Shown here: positions 1 to 9,329 of the stretch, one piece after another | How the letters are laid out: every line of letters begins with the position of its first letter | How positions within the stretch are numbered: position 1 is the first letter of the stretch | Notes under the pieces: model-generated | What the model was told of the DNA's origin: nothing | The model's input: the letters and a program-made list of their open reading frames with translations, nothing else | Database searches by the model: none | Origin: TMED-70 sp036164085 | GTDB lineage: Bacteria; Chloroflexota; Dehalococcoidia; Lucifugimonadales; Lucifugimonadaceae | Direction: 5' to 3' | NCBI GenBank assembly: GCA_036164085.1 | Contig: JAYZJV010000006.1 | Coordinates: 1 to 64,000, forward strand | Length of the DNA: 64,000 nucleotides | Position numbers and translations under genes: made by a program

Positions 1-1415
1 GCTAATACCATTGGGCCAAATCTCCCTATTACCATCAGAAAAGACATAAGTACTTTAGATGAGTCGTTTAAGCTGCTTGTTATACCTGTAGTTAAACCAA
101 CGTTTCCAAAAGCACTTACACATTCAAAAAGCAACTCTCTAAATATGGTATCAGGTTCAAAAGATGAAATAATCATAAAAGAAAATATAATTAGAAATAT
201 AGAAAAAATAAAAATAATAAGAGCCCTTCTAATAATATCTCTATTTACAGTTCTTTTAAATAAGGTTACTTCTTCCTTTCCTACAATGGTGGAAATTAGA
301 GATATAACAATTATAGATAAAGTCCCTATTTTTATTCCACCAGCAACAGACAAAGAGCTTCCCCCAATAAACATTAGAGCAATTGTTGTGATACTAGTGC
401 TATTGTGAACGAAATTATAATCTATTAGAGAAAAACCTGCAGTTCTAGTGATGCTATGAAAAATTGAAAGTATAATTTTTTCTTTTACGGGCTCTTTTGC
501 TATAGTACCTAAATTTGTCCATTCAGAAAATAAAAATTGCATAGAACCCAATATCATAATAAACACTGTTCCAAATAAAATAACTTTAAAATTTAGTGTG
601 AAGAAAACTTCTTTATATTTTGATTGAATGAAAAGCTTAGTATTTGCAAATAATTCTAATATGAAAGGATATCCTATACTTCCTAAAGTAATTAGAATCA
701 TAGTTATATTTAATAAATAAGGATTACTCTTAATAACACCTATACTTCCTCCATTCGCATCTTGCAAAATATCAAATCCAGAACCATTAAATGCAGAAAT
801 AGAATGAAAAAGCGAGTTGAATACAATCCCGTAATTATTTCCTAAGATTTTTCCTTCCCAAAGAAATAACATTATTATAAAACCTATGATTTGAAAAACA
901 ACACTCATAATAAATATATTAAGCACTAATTTTATTGAGCTTCCTGGAGCGATTTTAGAAGGAGTAGCGTCTGACAAACTTTCATTAATAAGAATTTTTT
1001 GTTCAAGATTTAATTTTCTACCAAAAAAAATATAAATAATAAAACCAGCTCCCATCATAAAACCTAATCCTCCAATAAAAGAAAGAATCATGATTATAGA
1101 GAGTCCAAATGTACTCCACGCCTCTTCTGAAGAGAAAGGAGTTAATCCTGTTACCGTTACGGCTGACGTTGCTACAAAAAAACTATCAACAATAGATATA
1201 TTTTCAGAGTTTTTACTTGAAATGGGTAAAAAAAGTAAAACTGTACCCAAAATAATAAACAAAATCAAGCCATACAAAATTATTAAAGGGGAATTGATTC
1301 CCCTTCCAGATCTTTTTTTAGCCTCTAGTTTGATTATTTCAGGAGCTAATTCTAGAGATCTTTTGATTTTGTGGGTAATGTTACCGTCTATGTTAATTTT
1401 TTTATTTTGATTCAT
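1..1415 (-). CDS. trkH: Trk/Ktr-type potassium uptake protein, membrane subunit (C-terminus cut by window edge)
   Basis: Pore-forming membrane subunit of a Trk/Ktr/HKT-type K+ uptake system. The frame is open from an ATG at 1415 to the left edge (471 codons), so the C-terminus is missing. Four pore-loop segments with the filter glycine are visible near residues 78 (SAVTVTGL), 202 (SISAFNGSGF), 317 (SITRTAGF) and 437 (AFGNVGLTTG), each between hydrophobic helices; this fourfold helix-loop-helix plan defines the family. The late position of the fourth loop suits TrkH better than the shorter KtrB, but I cannot separate them firmly. The regulatory NAD-binding TrkA/KtrA partner is not in view and could lie past the left edge. 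It is transcribed away from the MetF-like gene across a 74 bp gap. Confidence 0.9.
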   Translation of the reverse strand, partial: MNQNKKINIDGNITHKIKRSLELAPEIIKLEAKKRSGRGINSPLIILYGLILFIILGTVLLFLPISSKNSENISIVDSFFVATSAVTVTGLTPFSSEEAWSTFGLSIIMILSFIGGLGFMMGAGFIIYIFFGRKLNLEQKILINESLSDATPSKIAPGSSIKLVLNIFIMSVVFQIIGFIIMLFLWEGKILGNNYGIVFNSLFHSISAFNGSGFDILQDANGGSIGVIKSNPYLLNITMILITLGSIGYPFILELFANTKLFIQSKYKEVFFTLNFKVILFGTVFIMILGSMQFLFSEWTNLGTIAKEPVKEKIILSIFHSITRTAGFSLIDYNFVHNSTSITTIALMFIGGSSLSVAGGIKIGTLSIIVISLISTIVGKEEVTLFKRTVNRDIIRRALIIFIFSIFLIIFSFMIISSFEPDTIFRELLFECVSAFGNVGLTTGITSSLNDSSKVLMSFLMVIGRFGPMVL

Positions 1416-1489
1416 TGAATAAAATAATTTTTATTTAGTCATATATAGATTATACTTGTAACACACAATTAAGTTTTTTTTGTATTTAT

Positions 1490-2293
1490 ATGCCCAAGCA
1501 TTCACTTGAAATAGTCCCTAAGCAGATAGATAGGCTAAAATTACTGCCAGATAATTCATTTAAAGATGTTTATGTTGCATTTATCCCTGGAGATAATTAT
1601 TTAAACATAATAGAAGCATCAAAATCACTGATTAAATTTGGGTATAACCCAATTCCTCATTGTCCTGCTAGAACTTTGAAGAGCGAAGAACAGTTAGAAG
1701 ATTTCTTGATGAGGTTAAATGCCGAAAATGTGAAAGATATTTTAGTAATAGGGGGAAGTCCCAAAAAACAGCAAGGTCCTTTTTCAAAAAGCATGGATTT
1801 ATTCAGTACGGGTTTATTTAAAAAATTTCAATTTAATGAAGTACATATTGCTGGCCATCCTGAAGGAAACCCCGATGATTCAAACTCAGATATGAATTTA
1901 TTTGAAAAATGTAATTGGCTCTTTGAAAATAATTTAGAATTTTCTATAGTTACTCAATGGACTTTGGATGTCGAAAAAACTAACCAATGGATTATTAATA
2001 CGAAAAATCATATAGAAAAAGTTATAAACAAAAAAATTCCTATAAAGATAGGTATAGCTGGACCTGCTAAATTGACTACTCTGATAAATTATGCAAAAAT
2101 TTGTGGAGTTTCTGCAACTACATTAATAGTAAAAAATAAAAAATTTGGACTCACAAAACTTTTTAAACATAATCCAAATGAAATAATTGAAGGTCTTGAA
2201 AATTATGATCAATTGCATTTTTTTCCTTTTGGAGGAATCAAAGAACTTACAAGATGGCTAGAAGAAAAAGAAGGAAAAAATGTCAAAATTTAA
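1490..2293 (+). CDS. methylenetetrahydrofolate reductase-like protein (MetF family)
   Basis: 267 aa, a little shorter than MetF (about 290). It should bind FAD and a folate and interconvert methylene- and methyl-tetrahydrofolate. Family marks are LVIGGSP at residues 85-91, the substrate-loop motif AGHPEGNPD at 121-129, the later VTQWTLDV strand (usual form QFFFD), and FPFGGIKE near the C-terminus. The departure from the normal QFFFD strand suggests a divergent MetF paralogue and not the housekeeping enzyme that feeds methionine synthase. It overlaps the next gene by 14 nt, a pterin-binding methyltransferase, so the two are probably translationally coupled parts of one C1-transfer or demethylation route. 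The methyl donor is not evident. Confidence 0.8.
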   Translation: MPKHSLEIVPKQIDRLKLLPDNSFKDVYVAFIPGDNYLNIIEASKSLIKFGYNPIPHCPARTLKSEEQLEDFLMRLNAENVKDILVIGGSPKKQQGPFSKSMDLFSTGLFKKFQFNEVHIAGHPEGNPDDSNSDMNLFEKCNWLFENNLEFSIVTQWTLDVEKTNQWIINTKNHIEKVINKKIPIKIGIAGPAKLTTLINYAKICGVSATTLIVKNKKFGLTKLFKHNPNEIIEGLENYDQLHFFPFGGIKELTRWLEEKEGKNVKI

Positions 2294-3278
2294 AATAATA
2301 GGCGAAAACATACATACAACTAGGTCAATAAAATTAGGTGGGATTAGGACAAAAAATATTGATTCAAAAGATGTAATTACATATAGAAAAAAAGGTGATA
2401 ATTTTTCTATAATGGATATTCCTGAACACTTTGAACAAACTCAACCTTATAAACAAGGTCAGTTAAAACATTTTATGATTGCCATATGGCATGGAATGAA
2501 TGGGAATAATTCTCAAGGAATTGACTATATTAAATGGGAAATTGAAAGACAGATATCTAACTCAGCTTCTTACTTGGATATAAATGTAGATGAGTACAGC
2601 TATAAACTTGATGAACAAATCTTAGCTATGAAATGGCTTGTAAATGTTATTAAAGATTTATCTTCAGTTCCCATTTCAATTGACTCTTCAAACCCTGAAA
2701 TAATTAAAGCTGGACTTGAGGAGTATGATAATCATATGAGACCAATGGTAAATTCTCTCTCATTGGAAAGAAAGGATCTAATTGACTCAATAGTTGATTT
2801 TGATGCTCAACCTGTCGTGAGCGCAGCAAGTGAAAGTAGTATGCCAGATGATGCAGATGAAAGATTACTCAATATCAGTAATCTAGTTGAATTTTCAATA
2901 AATAAAGGTCTGAAAATTGAAGATTTGTTTATTGATCCTTTAATTTTTCCTATATCAGTATCTTCTTCTTATGGAAAAGATGCTCTTGATGCAATTTCAA
3001 TGATTAAAGATAAATGGCCTGAAATCAATATAACAGGAGGAATGAGCAATGTATCTTTTGGCCTCCCAAAAAGAAGGCTTGTAAATGATGTTTTCATCAG
3101 TTTAGCAATGGACAGTGGTGCAAACTCAGGAATAATTAATCCTGTAGAATCTAAAATAGATAGAATAATAAATATAGACAAAAGCAGTGAAGGTTTTTCA
3201 ATCACAAAAGACATGTTGGAAGGCAGAGATGAATTCTGTGTTAACTACCTTTCTGCATATAGAGAGAAAAGAATCTAG
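2280..3278 (+). CDS. pterin-binding (dihydropteroate synthase-like) methyltransferase
   Basis: 332 aa TIM-barrel protein of the pterin-binding family that includes dihydropteroate synthase and the methyltetrahydrofolate:corrinoid methyltransferases. GENIHTTR at residues 8-15 is the typical first strand of the methyltransferase branch; DINVDE at 100-105, SIDSSNPE at 133-140 and NSLSLER at 158-164 match the conserved pterin-site strands. True FolP usually starts with an MGIxNVTPDSF motif, which is absent. The start ATG at 2280 has AAGGAA just upstream and lies inside the end of the MetF-like gene. Together they would pass a methyl group from an unknown donor (betaine, DMSP and methoxy compounds are possibilities only) onto tetrahydrofolate. 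No corrinoid protein is nearby. Confidence 0.75.
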   Translation: MSKFKIIGENIHTTRSIKLGGIRTKNIDSKDVITYRKKGDNFSIMDIPEHFEQTQPYKQGQLKHFMIAIWHGMNGNNSQGIDYIKWEIERQISNSASYLDINVDEYSYKLDEQILAMKWLVNVIKDLSSVPISIDSSNPEIIKAGLEEYDNHMRPMVNSLSLERKDLIDSIVDFDAQPVVSAASESSMPDDADERLLNISNLVEFSINKGLKIEDLFIDPLIFPISVSSSYGKDALDAISMIKDKWPEINITGGMSNVSFGLPKRRLVNDVFISLAMDSGANSGIINPVESKIDRIINIDKSSEGFSITKDMLEGRDEFCVNYLSAYREKRI

Positions 3279-4190
3279 ATGTATATAATCCGTTTCTTTC
3301 TTTGGCTATTTTCACTTATAGCTGATATTACCAATGAATTTATTGAAAAGAATGTGCCTCTTTTGAGTGCAGCTATTTCTTTTTATGCTTTTTTCTCTAT
3401 ATTTCCTCTTCTTTTAGCTATAATTATGATTTTTTCTATATTTTTAGGAATTCCAGATTTTGAAAAAACAATACTTGATTCTCTAAAAAATCTTATTCCT
3501 ATTTTCGATGAACAAGATGACGAGTTCCTTAAAGGATTTTTTGAAATGCTTACATCTAATAGATTGGCTACAAGTACGATAGCTGCAATAGGATTAATCT
3601 TTGCTTCAAGTGCTGTTTTTGGAAGTATTAGAAAAAGCATCAATTTTATTTGGGAGATTGATAAAAAAAGAAGTTTTTTTCAAGAAAGAGTCATTGATTT
3701 CACTTTGCTTTTTGCAGCCTCTTCATTATTACTTGTTTCTTTTATACTAACTACAGGATTAAGTTTTTTAAGCGAATTGATACAAATCAATTTTCCTGAT
3801 TCTCCATATATTGATCCTAATATTTGGAATAGACTTGCACTACTTGTTCCACCGTTGCTTACTTTCTCAGTATTTGCAATATGTTTTTGGTGGCTTCCAA
3901 ATATAAAATTAAATTTTTTACACATTTTGCCTGTTGCCGTTTTGGCTACTTTAGCTGAAGAAATAAATAAAATGGTCTTTATACTTTATCTTAGAAACTA
4001 TAGTGGAATATCAGGATCTATTTATGGTGGAGTAAGTGCAATCATTGTATTTATGGCATTTATATATATATCATCCATTATTTTATTAATAGGAGCTCAA
4101 GTGTGTGCTAGATTTACTATATATTTGAATGTTAGAAAGCAGAATCATCAAAATAAAGTTCTAGAAATGAGTTTAGAAAGACTTAATTAA
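3279..4190 (+). CDS. YihY/virulence factor BrkB family membrane protein
   Basis: 303 aa integral membrane protein of the YihY (formerly mis-named RNase BN/BrkB) family. The N-terminal helix is followed by the family hallmark VPLLSAAISFYAFFSIFPLLL (around residues 27-47), further hydrophobic segments, and GSIYGGVSAIIVFMAFIYISS near residues 246-266, which is the conserved late motif. About six membrane helices are expected; function in this family is not established. The ATG follows the stop of the preceding gene directly, so it is likely co-transcribed with the C1 pair although no functional link is obvious. Its stop overlaps the opposite-strand ileS stop within the palindrome TTAA. Confidence 0.85.
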   Translation: MYIIRFFLWLFSLIADITNEFIEKNVPLLSAAISFYAFFSIFPLLLAIIMIFSIFLGIPDFEKTILDSLKNLIPIFDEQDDEFLKGFFEMLTSNRLATSTIAAIGLIFASSAVFGSIRKSINFIWEIDKKRSFFQERVIDFTLLFAASSLLLVSFILTTGLSFLSELIQINFPDSPYIDPNIWNRLALLVPPLLTFSVFAICFWWLPNIKLNFLHILPVAVLATLAEEINKMVFILYLRNYSGISGSIYGGVSAIIVFMAFIYISSIILLIGAQVCARFTIYLNVRKQNHQNKVLEMSLERLN

Positions 4191-7100
4191 ACTTTTTCTA
4201 TATTTAGATTAACCGATAAATCATCAGAAATTTTAATTGAATCCCCTGTTACTTCACCATATTCAATATTTTCGGATAAAGAATTATTTGATATATAGTC
4301 ACCATATTTTGAAATAGTTTCTTGAATAATTTTTTCTCCAAAAATTTTAATTTTTATTTTGTCTGAAATGTCCAATTTTTCATCTTTTCGTTTATTTTGA
4401 ACGGCTCTTAAAATATCTCTTGCTATTCCTTCAATCTTAAGGTCTGGATTAATGTCAATATTTAATGAAACAACTATATTGCCATCATTAATTTCTCTAG
4501 TTTCTGTACCTGGGTTGGACTCTTTTTCTACAAAATACTCATCCTGCTCCAATACAATATCAAGTAAATTGACAGTTTTATCTTCATTCATATTCCAATT
4601 ATAATTATTTGCAGCTTCCATATATTTGCCAGTATTTTTTCCAAGTTTGGGACCCATTTTTTTTAAATTAATTTTGATTTTATTTCTATAAAGCGAATCA
4701 GAATTTTCATCTAAAATTATTTTTTTTACATTGACTTCTTCAATTATGTAACTTTCAAAATCCTTTAACCACCCAATATTATCTCCAGCTATAGTAATTT
4801 CTTTTAAAGGCTGCCTTACCCTTATATTGTTGGTTTTCCTGATTCCTAAACCTGCGGAAGATATTTCTCTAACTAAATCCATCTGTTCTAAAAATTTTGT
4901 ATCCTTAGGAAAATTATTTGTTTTGGGCCAATCACATAAATGAACACTTTCTAATGAAGTCAATTTAGTGTAAATTTCTTCAGTAATCAAAGGTATTAAA
5001 GGGGACAATACTTTTGTAGCATTTAACAAAATTGTATATAAAGTGTCATAAGCATTTTTAGAGTCAGTATCATCCGCGTGCTTCCAAAACCTTGGTCTAC
5101 TTCTTCTTATATACCAATTATTGATGGCATCAATAAAATTTGGTACAGCCTGACAAGCAGAGGAAATATCATAGTTATCTAAATCTTTCTCTACTTTTTC
5201 AATCAGCTCTTTTGTTTTCAGTAGAGCGTATCTGTCTAAAGCATTCTTAGAGTTATAGTTTTCTTTAGCTGAAATACTTTCTGCATTTGCATAAAGACAG
5301 AAGAAATAAAATGCATTCCATAAAGGTGTAATAATTAATCTTTGAGCATCAGAAATGCCTTTTCCTTCCATATCAATTTGCAAATTTTGCCCTTTAAGTA
5401 CAGGAGAAGAAGATAGAAACCATCTTAATGAATCAGCACCATATTTGTCCCAAATCATTTCAGGTTCGGGATAATTCCTTAATTTTTTAGACAATTTTAC
5501 ACCTTCGGTATCTAAAACTATTCCGTGGCAAATACAATTCTTAAACGGTGGTCTGTCAAAAATTGCAGTACTAAGCACCATCATTGTATAAAACCACCCT
5601 CTTGTTTGGCCGATATATTCAACAATAAAATCTGCAGGGAAATGTGATTCAAACCACTGCTTATTGTCAAAAGGATAGTGCACCTGAGCAAAAGGCATAG
5701 AACCTGATTCGAACCAACAATCGAAAACTTCAGATACTCTTATCATTTTACTTTCCCCAGAAGGGTCGTCAGGATTAGGTCTTGTTAGATTATCAATATG
5801 TGGTCTATGTAAATTTTTTGGTCTCACTCCAAAGTCTTTTTCTATTTCGTCCAAACTACCATAAACATCTATTCTAGGATATTTTGGGTCATTTGATTTC
5901 CAAATAGGAATAGGAGTTCCCCAAAACCTATTTCTACTTATTGACCAGTCTCTTGCGCCAGCAAGCCACTTGCCAAATGTACCGTCTTTTATATGTTCGG
6001 GAGTCCATGAAATTTCCTGATTAAGTTGGACCATTCTATCTTTAAATGATGAAACTTCTACGTACCATGAATTAACTGATTTATAAATCAGTGGCTCATC
6101 TGTTCTCCAGCAATGTGGATAGTTATGTACATAGTTTTCTTTTTTTATAATTATATTTTTTTGTTTTAAGTCTCTAATGATTTTTTCATTAGCATCAAAA
6201 ACTAAAAGACCTTCATAATCAGGTACTTCATTATTAAATTTTCCTTGGTCATCGACTGGACACACAATTGAAATATTATTTTGTTCACAAACAAGCTGAT
6301 CGTCTTCTCCAAAACCAGGAGCCATATGCACGATACCTGTTCCCTCTTCTGTATTTACAAAATCTGCTTCAAGGACCTTAAATGCATTTTTTGTATCTTT
6401 GAAATAATCAAAAAGTGGAATATATTGGATACCTAAAATATCTTTACCTTTTACGGACTTAATTAATTTTGCATCTTCTAAAATTTCTTTAAAGTTTTCT
6501 AAAACAGCAGATGCAATTATAAGATTTTCTTTATTAAAAGTTATTATTGAGTAATCAATATCTTTTCCAACAGCACACGCTAAATTAGAAGGTAGTGTCC
6601 ATGGTGTAGTTGTCCAAGCTAACAAATAAGACTTGTAACTATTTTGAATCTTTAAGTTAGTATTTTTTATTTCAAATTTTACTGTTATTGCAGGATCTTT
6701 TCGTTCTCTATATGAATCATCAAGTCTTGTTTCAAAATTTGAGAGAGGAGTTTCTGCTTTCCATGAATATGGCATAACTCTATCTTTTTCATAAATTAGT
6801 CCTTTGTCCCAAAGTTGTTTAAATGCCCATATTACAGACTCCATATAATCAAGATCCATAGTTTTGTAGTCATTTTCAAAATCTACCCATCTTGCCTGTC
6901 TACCAACCGTAACTTCCCATTCTTTTGTATATTTCATAACAGATTCTTGGCAATGATTATTAAATTTCTCAACACCAAAATCTTGAATCTGTTTTCTTCC
7001 AGTTATCCCTAGTTCTTTTTCAGATTCCATTTCAGCTGGTAATCCGTGGCAGTCCCACCCAAAAACTCTATCTACTTTAGATCCTTTCATAGTCTGGAAT

Positions 7101-7327
7101 CTAGGGATTATGTCTTTTACAAACCCTGTTAAAATATGTCCATAATGAGGAAGACCATTTGCAAATGGAGGCCCATCATAAAATACAAACTCATTTGCAC
7201 CTTGCCTGTTTGAAATAGATTTTTTAAAAGTATTTTCAATATTCCATTTTTTTAAAATACCTTCTTCTATTTTTGGAAAATTTGCACTTGGTTCTATTTC
7301 AGGATAGTTTTTATTATTTTCTTTCAT
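4187..7327 (-). CDS. ileS: isoleucyl-tRNA synthetase, long (type 2, eukaryote-like) form
   Basis: 1046 aa cytoplasmic class I synthetase that charges tRNA-Ile. The HIGH-type site is HYGH at residues 61-64 within PPFANGLPHYGH, followed by FGWDCHGLP; the CP1 editing domain lies between about 180 and 400. The second signature should read KMSKS/KMSKR but is KLSKK (residues 611-615). Length and the motifs FENDYKTMDLDYMESV and PYSWKAETPLSNFE place it in the IleS2 class, which in characterised bacteria is the mupirocin-tolerant type; tolerance here is only inferred. ATG start. It lies downstream of an amidohydrolase gene on the same strand with a 36 bp gap. Confidence 0.97.
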   Translation of the reverse strand: MKENNKNYPEIEPSANFPKIEEGILKKWNIENTFKKSISNRQGANEFVFYDGPPFANGLPHYGHILTGFVKDIIPRFQTMKGSKVDRVFGWDCHGLPAEMESEKELGITGRKQIQDFGVEKFNNHCQESVMKYTKEWEVTVGRQARWVDFENDYKTMDLDYMESVIWAFKQLWDKGLIYEKDRVMPYSWKAETPLSNFETRLDDSYRERKDPAITVKFEIKNTNLKIQNSYKSYLLAWTTTPWTLPSNLACAVGKDIDYSIITFNKENLIIASAVLENFKEILEDAKLIKSVKGKDILGIQYIPLFDYFKDTKNAFKVLEADFVNTEEGTGIVHMAPGFGEDDQLVCEQNNISIVCPVDDQGKFNNEVPDYEGLLVFDANEKIIRDLKQKNIIIKKENYVHNYPHCWRTDEPLIYKSVNSWYVEVSSFKDRMVQLNQEISWTPEHIKDGTFGKWLAGARDWSISRNRFWGTPIPIWKSNDPKYPRIDVYGSLDEIEKDFGVRPKNLHRPHIDNLTRPNPDDPSGESKMIRVSEVFDCWFESGSMPFAQVHYPFDNKQWFESHFPADFIVEYIGQTRGWFYTMMVLSTAIFDRPPFKNCICHGIVLDTEGVKLSKKLRNYPEPEMIWDKYGADSLRWFLSSSPVLKGQNLQIDMEGKGISDAQRLIITPLWNAFYFFCLYANAESISAKENYNSKNALDRYALLKTKELIEKVEKDLDNYDISSACQAVPNFIDAINNWYIRRSRPRFWKHADDTDSKNAYDTLYTILLNATKVLSPLIPLITEEIYTKLTSLESVHLCDWPKTNNFPKDTKFLEQMDLVREISSAGLGIRKTNNIRVRQPLKEITIAGDNIGWLKDFESYIIEEVNVKKIILDENSDSLYRNKIKINLKKMGPKLGKNTGKYMEAANNYNWNMNEDKTVNLLDIVLEQDEYFVEKESNPGTETREINDGNIVVSLNIDINPDLKIEGIARDILRAVQNKRKDEKLDISDKIKIKIFGEKIIQETISKYGDYISNNSLSENIEYGEVTGDSIKISDDLSVNLNIEKV

Positions 7328-7363
7328 ATCTAATAATTTTACAGTTGAAGTGATTTTTTTTGA

Positions 7364-8188
7364 CTATAAATTATAAGCAGATATAGCGTTATAAGAAAAA
7401 ATATGCATTTTTTCTTCATTGTTTAGGTAATCAGTTTCTGACAAACATCTTTTCATATTTAAAAGAGGAAAATCTGATGCAAAAAGTATTTTATTTTTAG
7501 AAGAGCAATTAATAGCGTTTCTATAAATTTTTTTATTGTATAAAAAAGGTTGTGCTGAACTGTCATAAAACACATTTTTTAATATTTTTTTTACTTCAGG
7601 CATTTGTTCAAAAAAAACTAAGCCTCCTCCAAAATGAGAAAAAACAAATATGTTGGAAGGATTATTTTTTACTAGTTGGTATAGATTTTTTGGGTTATTG
7701 TTTCCTTTTCCATTATATTTGTGTCCTACAGGTTCAGATCCATGTACTAGGATTGGAAGGTTATTTTCAGAAGCAATATTTAATATATTTTTAAATAAAT
7801 AATTTTTCTCAAGTTTTTCATCATAGTCAAAATGCAATTCACCGATTCCTTTTACTCCGTTAGAAATACATTTAAGTAATTCTTGTTCAGAAAACTTTGA
7901 ATTTATATCTAATGAACAAAGAGGGATTATAGAATCTTTGTATTTATCTTTTGATTCGATTATGTAATCATTTACTAAAGATGCTAATCCGTGATCATTC
8001 CAACCAAATCCAGCAACTACAGATTTAGTTATTTTGTGTTTTTTCATATTTTGAATCAAATCTTCTGATGAGATGATTTTGGTATTTTCTTCAAATATTG
8101 AATCAAATTTTCTGTCAATTTTTTTATATTTCTTTATATTTGAAGAAACTTCAGCAGGTAGTATGTGTGTAAGTGAATCTATAATCAT
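7364..8188 (-). CDS. amidohydrolase family protein (amidohydrolase_2 type)
   Basis: 274 aa metal-dependent TIM-barrel hydrolase or decarboxylase. The start MIIDSLTHILP is a variant of the family's D-x-H-x-H first strand, reading DSLTH with only one histidine of the pair. HGSEP (about residues 151-155), SHFGGG (about 183-188) and ASDFP (about 239-243) match the conserved His and final Asp metal/catalytic positions. The weak first metal motif suggests a single-metal or altered site. Substrate unknown. Its ATG lies only 25 bp from the divergent DUF362 gene, and a TAGAAT box ends 6 bases before it with no Shine-Dalgarno sequence. Confidence 0.7.
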   Translation of the reverse strand: MIIDSLTHILPAEVSSNIKKYKKIDRKFDSIFEENTKIISSEDLIQNMKKHKITKSVVAGFGWNDHGLASLVNDYIIESKDKYKDSIIPLCSLDINSKFSEQELLKCISNGVKGIGELHFDYDEKLEKNYLFKNILNIASENNLPILVHGSEPVGHKYNGKGNNNPKNLYQLVKNNPSNIFVFSHFGGGLVFFEQMPEVKKILKNVFYDSSAQPFLYNKKIYRNAINCSSKNKILFASDFPLLNMKRCLSETDYLNNEEKMHIFSYNAISAYNL

Positions 8189-8198
8189 TTTTTTATTC

Positions 8199-8204
8199 TA
8201 TAAT
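8199..8204 (+). promoter_or_regulatory. candidate -10 box (TATAAT) for the DUF362 gene
   Basis: Perfect TATAAT nine bases before the ATG at 8214 in the 25 bp divergent gap. A transcript starting the usual 6-8 bases downstream would have a leader of only a few bases, and there is no Shine-Dalgarno sequence. In AT-rich DNA a chance match is possible. Confidence 0.4.
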
Positions 8205-8213
8205 TTAATTATT

Positions 8214-9329
8214 ATGATAAACAGCATTGACAAAAGTAAATTTGGAAAAGTTTTTATACTTAAAACCTCTCCACAGTTTGTTATTGGTGATTATGCAAAT
8301 TTACTTTCTTTATCAGAAATCAATAAAAATTTTAATTTAGATACAAAAACTCTTTTAAAAGCAAATATTTCTTGGCAGCATTATTTTCCAGCCTGTTCTA
8401 CTGCACCCTGGCAATTGGATGGAGTAATTCGAGGTTTAAAAAGTTTGAATTTTAAAGATATAGAAATAGCTCATAATGGAACGGTAGTAGTAAATGCTCA
8501 TGAAGGAAAGAAAAATAATGGATATGAAGCTATTGAAGAAAACTTATCAGTAAAAAGTTCAGTTTTAGATGATCCTGGGCAAGAGTGGATACACTATAAA
8601 CCTAAACAAAAAATGATTGCATTGGATAAAATTTATCCTGATGGGATAAATATTCCAAAAAAATTACTTGGGACAAATATTGTTCATCTTCCTACTGTAA
8701 AAACTCACGTTTTTACAACTATTACAGGCGCTATGAAAAATGCATTTGGAGGGCTTCTTCATCAAAATAGACACTGGGCTCATTCAGATATTCACAATAC
8801 TCTTGTAGATTTACTAAAAATTCAATATGAAATACATGATAATGTTTTTGCAGTAATGGATGGAACTTTTGCAGGAAATGGTCCTGGGCCTAGAGCTATG
8901 TCATTTAAAGTGAAAAATTATATTTTGGCATCATACGATCAAGTAGCCATAGACTCAATTTCGGCAAAATTAATGGGATTTGATCCTTTGAGTATTCCTA
9001 AACTTAGAATTGCTCATGAAAATGGTTTGGGAATTGCAAATCCATCAGAAATTAATATAATTGGCGATTCAATATCCAATCAAAATTGGAATTTTCATAA
9101 AAATAAGAACACTTTTGCTAGTAGGATTCAAAAAATGATTTATTGGGGTCCTTTCAAACCTCTAGAAAAAATCCTATTAAGAACCCCCTTGGTTCATTTG
9201 GCTTATTTTGCTTCAAATTTATATCATAATTCTTTCTGGCTGAGGGTTATTGGAAAATCAAGAATTAGAAGTGCTTTCAATACCGATTGGGGGCAGCTAT
9301 TGAATAATTATAAGATTATAAAACCTTAG
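8214..9329 (+). CDS. DUF362 domain-containing protein
   Basis: 371 aa. I start it at ATG 8214 (MINSIDKSKFG); the frame is open further upstream to 8073 but that would run through the start of the divergent amidohydrolase. The segment VKTHVFTTITGAMKNAFGG followed by HSDIHNTLVDLL is the DUF362 hallmark, with GNGPGPRAM and an alternating GDSI strand later. DUF362 proteins have no firmly assigned activity; many carry a C-terminal ferredoxin domain, and this one has no CxxCxxC cluster. No signal peptide or membrane segment is clear. It converges on trxB with a 4-nt TTAG overlap. Confidence 0.8.
   Translation: MINSIDKSKFGKVFILKTSPQFVIGDYANLLSLSEINKNFNLDTKTLLKANISWQHYFPACSTAPWQLDGVIRGLKSLNFKDIEIAHNGTVVVNAHEGKKNNGYEAIEENLSVKSSVLDDPGQEWIHYKPKQKMIALDKIYPDGINIPKKLLGTNIVHLPTVKTHVFTTITGAMKNAFGGLLHQNRHWAHSDIHNTLVDLLKIQYEIHDNVFAVMDGTFAGNGPGPRAMSFKVKNYILASYDQVAIDSISAKLMGFDPLSIPKLRIAHENGLGIANPSEINIIGDSISNQNWNFHKNKNTFASRIQKMIYWGPFKPLEKILLRTPLVHLAYFASNLYHNSFWLRVIGKSRIRSAFNTDWGQLLNNYKIIKP

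Noticed and set aside
145..1410. Plus-strand reading frames of 87 and 106 codons
   Set aside because: They run antisense to the K+ transporter, whose four pore loops make the minus strand the coding one.
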